The notes under the pieces are model-generated. The model did not search any database. It was given only the letters and a program-made list of their open reading frames with translations, and was not told where the DNA came from. Shown here piece by piece: positions 57,211 to 64,000 of a stretch of 64,000 nt of DNA. A program made the position numbers and the translations under genes. The stretch is from Asterochloris sp. CNOR1 (taxonomy: Eukaryota; Chlorophyta; Trebouxiophyceae; Trebouxiales; Trebouxiaceae): positions 2,356,001-2,420,000 of the forward strand of contig OZ017749.1 in assembly GCA_963969365.1 (NCBI GenBank), read 5' to 3'. Every line of letters begins with the position of its first letter. Position 1 is the first letter of the stretch.

Positions 57211-59642
57211 ATGGCCGGTGTGGACACTACTCAGCGACGCAATGTCCCCAACAAGGGTGACACGCTGGACCTTCCAGGCGCCCCAGCAGACTTGAAGGTG
57301 AGGCAAGGAGTCTGAGGAGTGGAGACGAGAATTGCAGGCATTACTCCGGTGCCTCCCAAATCACTGCAGGCACCTGTGCTGTCCCTGCCAGCCCCTGCCA
57401 GTCCCTGCCAGCCTTACCTCTGCCCCCCCACTGCTTCACAGCCGTCAGCCCCTCAGATGTGCTGCCTGATCTGCAAATCGGCCATGAGTCAACTTGGCCA
57501 GGATGAGATGTTGGCCGCAGATCTATGGAGGTCATGCAGCAGGGCACTTTGTCTCCCCCACAGCAAGGTTCCTGGCATCACCGTCGCCACTTGGTAAGTC
57601 CCTGGCACTACGAGTTACCAAGGTCCTAGTCAGCCCTTCAGTGGCAGTTGGACACCTCATCTGCGTCACGAATGCGTAGCACAGCCAGAGTGGCCTGTTG
57701 CCCTGCAAGAAACCCTGTCTTACAAGTAGTTGTGTCTGTGCAGCACCTTCAGCGCTGGCTGCTCAGGGGCCTCGAACAGCTGCTCTGACTGACATGCCTC
57801 CCAACCTCACTCTCAGACAGTTCGCTTGCCTCGTGCAGGGCTGTACATGTTTGGTCTGGCTTCAGCGCTGACTGCTGGACCCGCTACACACTGGACCAGT
57901 GGTGAGTTGAGTGTTCAGCGCAGTCTGGCCAGGCCAGCCATGCCCTGCTTGGCACAGGTTGCCATTCTTGACACTGCCAACCCACTATTGCTTACCCTGC
58001 CTGGCTATGCTGCCTGCATCTGCCAGCTGAGTCACATCGTGTTGACGCTGCCCAAGAGTTTCACCCCTTGCCCGGGCCGCCTGCAGCTACCATGAACTTT
58101 GTGATCTTTCCGTTCGCCTTCTTCGCCGGCGGCATCATCCCTCTGGTGAGCACCTGCTTTTCAGGGAGCAGGCTGTGCTGCAGTTAAGGGACAGCACTTC
58201 CAACAAGCTGGCTACTGCTCAGAGCCTGGGACCTGTGGCCACGTGCCTTCCACCATCACCTCTGCAACTTACAGTGCTTGCTGGCATTGCAGTTCTGTGC
58301 CATTATTGAGATCATCCGCAACAACCTGTTTGCTGCCGTGACCTTCACAACCTATGGGACGTTCTACCTGGTGAGCCCAGCACCCACAACGCAGCAAAGT
58401 CTCCAGCACACAGCCAGAATGTGCTGCATGAGCTGCTGCTCCCCTCTAACTGCTCTGTGCAAACTGCTGTGGCACCTTCTAGGCTGCATAGTTGTTGTGG
58501 TCAGCCAAGCCTGGCCTCTGCAGCATCCATTTCATGCCTTCATTGCTGCTGCAGGGCTACACCCTGTTTGGCATGCTGCAGCAGGCCGGCGATTTTGAGC
58601 TGCTGCCCCCGATAGTGCAGCCCACCCAGGGTCTGCAGTTTGCGCTGCTGATGTTTGCCATCGTCACGGTCATATACATTGGCCTGTCCATCCGCATCAA
58701 TATCGCTACCACGTAAGCTAACATGTCAGGGAGGATAAACACCCCCGGCCATCATGGCAGCTGTGTTTTGCTGCACCCATGGCCATGACTTGCCATGTGT
58801 TCAGCCACAAGTCCTGCCTCAGTTGCTTTGTTTTTGGGACAGATGGCCTGACCACATGTTTCTCAGTGCCCGACATGTGCCGTGCCCAATCTGCAGATGT
58901 GTGTTCACGTCCATCGCACTGGCTTTCTTCCTACTGGCAGGAGGCCTCACTAACAGCGTGAATGCTTACAAGGTGTGGCTGTGGCCATCATGCCACATGG
59001 CCAATGTGTCTCAGCACATATTCCCTGATGTGACTTCAGAGGCTGACACTGGCTTCGAAAGCTGACACTTGGCAAGCACAACTATAGGGCAAAGCTGTGT
59101 GCTTCCAGGGCGCCCAGCGGTTCTGCAGTCATCTTGCTTTTTATTTTGACCCAGCATTCAGCGTCCCCAGCAGCTGCGGCTGGCATCTGTCCTATGGCTG
59201 CAAAAGCTTGCAGCATTCTCGCTTGTCGCCCATTGGTGCCCTGTCCATGTCCTGCAGGCTGGCGGCTACTTCAGTGTGCTGGGTGTCTGTCTCTCCACCT
59301 GGTACCTGGCAACAGCTGAGCTGGTGCATGACCTGACTGGCAAGGTGAGCTGCTCCTCCACTGTTGACCTGCATCAGGTCTGTGAGGGTCTAGGACAGGG
59401 GGGGCCTACAGTCCGCTTGCTTCCTTTCTGTTCTTCCAAGTGTTCAGCAAGAATCTGCTCCCCATTGCCTGCAGGCCTACCTCCCACTGGGGTGGTATCC
59501 ATGGGCAGGCTTTGCAAAGGGCAAGCATGAGGCCATTGCTCACAGCCGCCGCCACATGGACCCCCACCTTGGCCACAATGGGGCTCCCGTGAATTGCGAT
59601 CTGGAGGCAGCCAGGCCTGCTGCCAACAACAGCGTGGTCTGA
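57211..59642 (+). CDS. GFY: GPR1/FUN34/YaaH (AceTr) acetate transporter family protein
   Basis: Six-helix membrane protein of the family that moves acetate or succinate; algal GFY proteins sit in microbody or plasma membranes and support acetate use. Exon 57211-57297 is a hydrophilic leader (MAGVDTTQRRNVPNKG). An exon from 57564 to the donor at about 57590 reads ARFLASPSPLG. Exon 57839-57901 continues LYMFGLASALTAG, so the family signature NPAPLGL appears here as SPSPLGL. Then come exons about 58091-58145 (FVIFPFAFFAGGIIPL), 58293-58370 (FCAIIEIIRNNLFAAVTFTT), 58555-58712 (GYTLFGMLQQAG, LQFALLMFAIVTVIYIGLSI), 58897-58972 (FTSIALAFFLLAGGLTNSVN), 59259-59344 (AGGYFSVLGVCLSTWYLATA) and 59475-59642 (LPLGWYPWAGFAKGKHEA). 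One exon between 57298 and 57563 may be missing. The hydrophilic C-terminus is longer than usual. Altered Asn-Pro-Ala residues could change selectivity. Confidence 0.86.
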
Positions 59643-60054
59643 CCTGCTTGACACCCTCAGCACAACTAATCGCTACTGTGCCACGCAGCAGCTTAGGCTT
59701 TTTGAAAACAGAGTGCCAGCCCTCTGGTGCAATGTGTGGTACAAAACACCCCATGATTTGCACAACCAAACAGGCTCTTTGAACAGGTCCTGCTACACAG
59801 CCCCTTCGCTGGCTGTCTGGACAGGTCCTGCCAGACACACCCTGACACTTGCAACGCTAGTGTATATAGGCAATGGATGGCCAACTCCCCCTGTCTTGCT
59901 AAACCCCCAACCACTATCGAACAATGCTGTGTGCGTGTGTGTGCCATTAGAGTGTGTGGAATGTTCCTGTGTGCAGCATCTCACTGTCTTTTCTCTGTCA
60001 TAGCAAGGGTGCCTTTTTACATCTGGAACCAAACGCAGATTTAAAGGGATGGGG
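59643..60054. other. Convergent intergenic region
   Basis: These 412 bp follow the transporter stop; no exon seen. A GTGTGCGTGTGTGTG microsatellite lies at 59931-59945. The 3' copies of the neighbouring synthetase exon begin at about 60055. Confidence 0.4.
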
Positions 60055-60560
60055 GGAAAAGGCTTGCAAAGCAGGGGTGCAGTAAAGCCAAGTGGAGGGT
60101 GTGAGCAAGCTGCAGCTGCCTAGGACGTAAAGCCTGTTGTTCATATCAGCGTTCTGGAACTGTTTCCTCATCTGCAGCTTGGAAATTTTCCCAGTTGCAC
60201 TGTGCAAAAAGATGGGGGAGATTGCTCGCAAAGCAGGGGTGCAGTAGCAGCTAAGCAGAGGGTGAGAGCAAAAGGCTGCAGCTGCCTAGGACTTGAAGCC
60301 TGTTGTTCAGATCAGCTTTCTGAAATTGCTTCCTTAGCTGCAGCTTGATAATTTGCCAACCTCCACTGTGCGGATGGAAGAAAATGCTCGCAAAGCAGGG
60401 GTGCAGTAAAAGCCAAGCAGAGGGTGAGAGCAGAAGGCTGCAGCTGCCCAGGACTCAAAGCTTGCTGTTCCCACCAGCTTTCTGGAATTGCTTCCTCAGC
60501 TGCAGTTTGGAGATTTTCCCAGTTGCAGTGTGCGGGATCTCCTTGACAAACACAACTTTT
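60055..60560 (-). repeat. Three tandem copies (~162 nt) of the last exon of the acyl-CoA synthetase gene
   Basis: The word CAAAGCAGGGGTGCAGTA starts at 60066, 60229 and 60391, so the period is 163/162 nt. Each unit carries the reverse of the coding end [14 protein letters not shown]. The copy next to the gene (60561-60455) is the used last exon with stop GGNSKL*. The far copy (about 60060-60215) keeps [20 protein letters not shown] in an open frame of 77 codons. The middle copy (about 60220-60375) has lost one nucleotide relative to the others within the GK coding stretch. Only the gene-proximal copy has a good acceptor (TGCAG at 60562-60566). Confidence 0.9.
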
Positions 60561-63500
60561 TCTGCAGCAAAGCTGAACAGAGTTGGCAGGTGCTATGGTG
60601 CCAGGGGCGTACGCAAATGGTGTGCGCTGACGGGCCCAGGTGGAAATCTGTGACGATGCTGCAACAGCTCACCTGGCAGCCACCACTTGGACATGCGGGG
60701 CTTCAGGAAGTCCAGCATGTCGTCCTTGGTGCACTTCTGCCCCTCAGCCTTCACGCAAACCAGCAGCGGCCGCTCCGTCCATTTCTTGTCAGGAATGGCA
60801 ATCACGGCAGCCTCTGCCACCTGCATGGGGGAGACAAAACATGACTTGTGTAAGTGCATCACACACACACGCTCTCCAGGGACCCGTTTTAGCAGTTGCG
60901 CTGTGGCTCAGCAGACAGGCCGGCCTGTTGCTGCTGCTGCCAGGTGGCACAGAGCAAGAGTGCACATCAACTTCCGTGGCGCATGAGACAGCAATTGCTC
61001 ATGAGAGAAATGGGTGCTCAGCAGCCATGTTAGCTGCTGCAAGGGGCACCTGGCCTTTCAATGCAGGCTCCAGACAGTCCAATCTGGGCTGGTGACAGCA
61101 TCAGCTCAAGAGCAGATGATTGCTCAAGGCAACTGCAGGTGGCCTAGGGTCTCCTTCGGGGGGCCTTCAGGCTGCTTGTCCCTCAGCCGCTCACCTTAGG
61201 GTGCGAGACAGCGATGTTTTCGATGGCAATAGAGCTGATCCACTCGCCGCCAGATTTGATAACGTCTTTGCTCCGGTCAGTGATGGTCATCACCCCAAAT
61301 TTGTTCAGGGTGGCCACATCACCTGAAAGTCAGCAAGCTCACCCTCAGGGAGGGGTTTCAGCTTTGCTGCAGTGCTGCGCACCAGCCATCATTGCTTCTC
61401 AACGCAACGCTTGCCTCACAATGTCAAGCAGAAGCAACAGAAACAGCGGAGCAGCCAGGGCCATTTTTGTTGCAAACAGCGAAGGAGCCAGCATGGCCAG
61501 CCAGCAGCATGCAAACATTGTGCTCACCCGTTTTGAACCAGCCATCCCTGTCCACTTCAGAGCTGCCATTGTGCTGCATGGCAAGCCATCACATCAGTGA
61601 AAGTGACCAGCAGCCATGGCACTCGCATGACCAGGCTTGCCCACAGCTCACAGTGCCATCAGGGTCAAGGGGACAAAACGCTGCAATGCAGTGCACAGGA
61701 GCTCAACTGCCCCTTGCGTCTTTGCCCGTCACTCAAGTGCGAAATCGGCAATGGACTTACCAGAGCACAACAGCTGCAGGCAGAAAAGGTGTGCGCACTG
61801 CACACTGCAGCCAGCCCTGCCCCACCTAAACACCCGACCTCCAGCAGGCTGTCAAAGGCTCTGTAATTATGTCACAAGAACATATGCCCGCCCTCCTGTA
61901 CAAAATTACATCTGCAGGCTGGTATGACTTGGCGGTCACCCCACATGGAGAGTGTACAAGCTAAACACTGCGGGCCACAGAAAGCGCTCACTTTGAAGTA
62001 CGAATTCATGATGGTGGGCCCACGGACTTGCACCTCCCCAGCAGCCTTCCCATCCATGGGCAGCTCCTTCCCACTGTCGTCGACGATGCGCATGTCCACA
62101 AGGACGTGGGGACGCCCCTGCCGCGCTCGCAGGGCGTGCTCCTGCTCCTTGGTCAGCTCCCCATAGGTGCCCTGCAGCAGTGGGCAGTCACAGAGTGCAG
62201 TCTGCTCCATATGGCATGCTGACTGCAGTGCCAGTTCCCTGCGTGGATGCAGAGCACATTCCTGGTTCTCTGGAAGTGCCCTGCAGTAGGCAAAAACTCT
62301 TAGGAGCAGTTGCTAGCGAGCAGCTCAGTTCGGCAAGCTGGCCCCCTGCTGCAGGGAGAGGGGTGTGGTTGGTGCAGCAAAGCTTGACATATATTCGCAG
62401 ACATCCTGCAGGGCCCAGGAGCCCTGAGTACAGGAGTATAGTGGGCGCAGGGCACTCCTTTGATCGTGCAGCACCCCATGGAGGTGCCCCATAAGTGCCC
62501 TGCAAGAGCATGCTTGACGACTGCCGTGTTTTTCAGTGTGGCAGTGCACACATTGGTGTGGGCGGATCTTACAGATGTGCCCTGCAGCAGGGTGGCAGCT
62601 CAGCACTGCCTCAGTAATCCTGTATCATCAACTCTGCAGTTGAAGTTTTCTGCATACTTTTGTGCTCAGCATGGCAGACAAGGTGGGACGGCAGGCTCAC
62701 CTTGAGCGATCCCAATGTGCAGATGGGGGAGGTCTCTGTCATGCCTGCACCACAGGAGGCAGCCCTCAAAACATGCACAAGGCTGTGGCGCCTTTGCACT
62801 GGATCAGACAACTCACAACAGACAGCTCTGTCAGGACAGCAGGCCATGCTGGCTGTCAAGCAGCAAGTCGACGCTGCAAAGCCTGGCAAAGCACCAGCTG
62901 AAATCAAGCCACCAGAGGGTGCCCAACACCCTCCAACCTGGTGTGCTCAACTGCAGCACCCATCACACCATGCACTGCTTGGCACGCTGCTCTCGTGCCA
63001 ACAGGACTGCGCAAGTCAGCAAGCCTTCACGATGCACTACAGCCTTGCTCGCCCTCCGAGCAGCATGCTGTCACACCAGCCACCATTCCGAAGCCCGTGA
63101 AGGCCCGTCATCTCCAGCCTGCTGCGCTTGGTTGCAGGCCTTTGCCCCACACAACCGTGGCTGCACCCCCCCTCGTCAAGCCTGGTGCATGCAGAGGCAG
63201 CTCCTCTCACCCCATGCATGCCGCGTCTCCACCCCAAGAGCGTCCAGCTGCTGAATCTGGCTGAGGGGGCAGGCAGCCCCGCCGATGTTTGCCCGCCTCA
63301 GCATGCTGAAGCCCTTCAGCCCCTGCTGCTGCATGTGCCGCAGGAGGTCCATGAAAATGGTGGGCACGCCTGCCGTGTCTGTGACATGGTGCCTCTCCAG
63401 AACATCGTGAATGCTCTGGCCATCCAGCTTGGCTCCTGGCAGCACCAGCTTCGCGCCTGTCAGGGGCGCACTAAACACCAGGCCCCAGCTGCATCATCAG

Positions 63501-64000
63501 GGATACAGAGTCAGGGGTGACGCTGCATGGCCCACCCCTGAGTTTACTCAGCCATGGTGTCCACGATTGTAGTCAGAAATGAGGCTGGCCGCCCTAAGCT
63601 GCCCCAGGGTCAGGCAGAGGCTGCATGCCACCGCAAGTCTCGCATATGAACTGTCTATGTACCAATATCAGCAATCTGCAGCTCACCTGTTGGCATGGAA
63701 CATTGGTACGATAGCCAGGTAAACTGATCTGCTGCTGAGGTTGAGGCAGTCTGGCAGGCTCACTGCCATGGCATGCAAGAAGTTGGAGCGGTGGGAGTAC
63801 AAGACACCCTGCACCATTGAGGCAACCCTGCTCAGCATTCCCAACAGGAACCTCTGCATCATGCAAAGTAGTAAAGCAGTGCAGTGGCAGGGTGATGCTT
63901 GGGCATACGCCTCTCAGCAGCCCACCTTTGGATTCCCAGTGGTGCCTGCATGTCATGAATTGCTCTTCAGCAGACATGCGCAAACAGAGGAGCTGGCAAC
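60455..64000 (-). CDS. Acyl-CoA synthetase, AMP-binding, medium-chain (AlkK/FadD-like) type; 5' end outside window
   Basis: Activates a fatty acid to acyl-CoA through an acyl-AMP. On the minus strand the P-loop exon ends GTTGNPK at about 63929, followed by [20 protein letters not shown] and [12 protein letters not shown] (63800-63686), then [40 protein letters not shown] and [20 protein letters not shown] (63480-63225). The A5 motif is GMTETSP (near 62740), then [17 protein letters not shown] and [16 protein letters not shown] (62172-61992), DGWFKTG (about 61530), and [20 protein letters not shown] with ENIAVSHPK (61320-61197). The C-terminal subdomain follows: [32 protein letters not shown] (60820-60680) and [20 protein letters not shown] (60561-60455), where the catalytic Lys is in [11 protein letters not shown] and KWWLP are typical of the bacterial AlkK-like branch. 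The N-terminal third is beyond 64000. It is convergent with the transporter, and its last exon is triplicated. Confidence 0.94.
62150..62620 (-). repeat. Four-copy array of an exon start with acceptor in the synthetase gene
   Basis: On the minus strand the real exon begins CTGCAG|GGCACCTATGGGGAGC at about 62176-62155. Upstream in the intron the same junction recurs as CTGCAG GGCACTTCCAGAGAACC (near 62285), TTGCAG GGCACTTATGGGGCACC (near 62500) and CTGCAG GGCACATCTGTAAG (near 62585). The second still encodes GTYG. All lie in the intron before the exon [12 protein letters not shown]. Confidence 0.75.

Noticed and set aside
57070-57306. Upstream extension of FAR to 57306 on the minus strand
   Set aside because: It would overlap the transporter's first exon and add residues before the usual short leader; Met 56998 gives the normal start for the family.
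60055-60390. Idea that the synthetase exon copies are a transposon or SINE family
   Set aside because: The copies are adjacent, in one direction, contain coding sequence of the neighbouring gene, and lack target-site duplications or terminal repeats. Local tandem duplication fits better.
1-64000. Prokaryotic origin with operons
   Set aside because: All genes are split by many short introns, and RPN1, DNA ligase I, BCAS3 and MYND-SET proteins are eukaryotic.
1-64000. tRNA, rRNA, CRISPR, transposase, reverse transcriptase or capsid genes
   Set aside because: None of their signatures was seen on either strand. Repeated TGCAG words are splice acceptors and repeats, not array spacers. Small RNAs could be missed without a covariance search.

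Overview
This is nuclear DNA from a photosynthetic, very intron-rich eukaryote, most likely a green alga (Chlorophyta, perhaps a trebouxiophyte). The reasons are moderately high GC, coding sequence cut into short exons, introns that mostly run from GTGAG/GTGGG to a TGCAG acceptor, and a gene set mixing general eukaryotic genes (DNA ligase I, proteasome RPN1) with plant/algal ones (plastoglobular M48 protease, HPP membrane protein, ATG18f/g/h-type BCAS3 protein, ASHR2-like SET protein, GPR1/FUN34/YaaH acetate transporter, fatty acyl-CoA reductase). No species can be named from sequence alone. I see no transposon, rRNA, tRNA or viral element.

Layout, left to right: DNA ligase I (+, 5' end outside the window, stop 7450); ureidoglycolate lyase (-, 7704-8597); RPN1 (+, 8783-18500, complete 18-exon model, 915 aa); a small leucine-rich-repeat gene (-, 18602 to about 19230); an unknown gene with a SPATA7-like C-terminus (-, 19438 to about 21520); a PlsC-type lysophospholipid acyltransferase (+, 21830-24319); a large Gln-rich coiled-coil protein with UBA-like segments (+, 25291-32379); an empty-looking stretch; an HPP-family membrane protein (+, ending 35293); a PGM48-like M48 metalloprotease (+, 35470-37714); an ATG18/BCAS3 WD40 protein (-, 38067-47498); a PhyH dioxygenase (-, 47924 to about 49828); an ASHR2/SMYD-like MYND-SET protein (+, 50118-52656); a fatty acyl-CoA reductase (-, 52761-56998); an acetate-transporter family protein (+, 57211-59642); and a medium-chain-type acyl-CoA synthetase (-, stop 60455, 5' end beyond 64000). 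Genes alternate strands, often as tight convergent or divergent pairs. Several concern acyl metabolism (acyltransferase, PhyH oxygenase, acyl-CoA reductase, acyl-CoA synthetase, acetate carrier), but I see no operon-like logic.

Two genome-level features stand out. First, many introns contain decayed tandem copies of the edge of the neighbouring exon, including its splice site (clear cases in the ligase, RPN1, acyltransferase, ATG18/BCAS3, reductase and synthetase genes; the synthetase's last exon is present three times). Second, at least seven introns, probably eight, can only be joined in frame with a GC rather than GT donor, a high proportion of the introns I could phase. Both are read directly from the sequence. 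The link to intron growth or gain by local tandem duplication is my inference.
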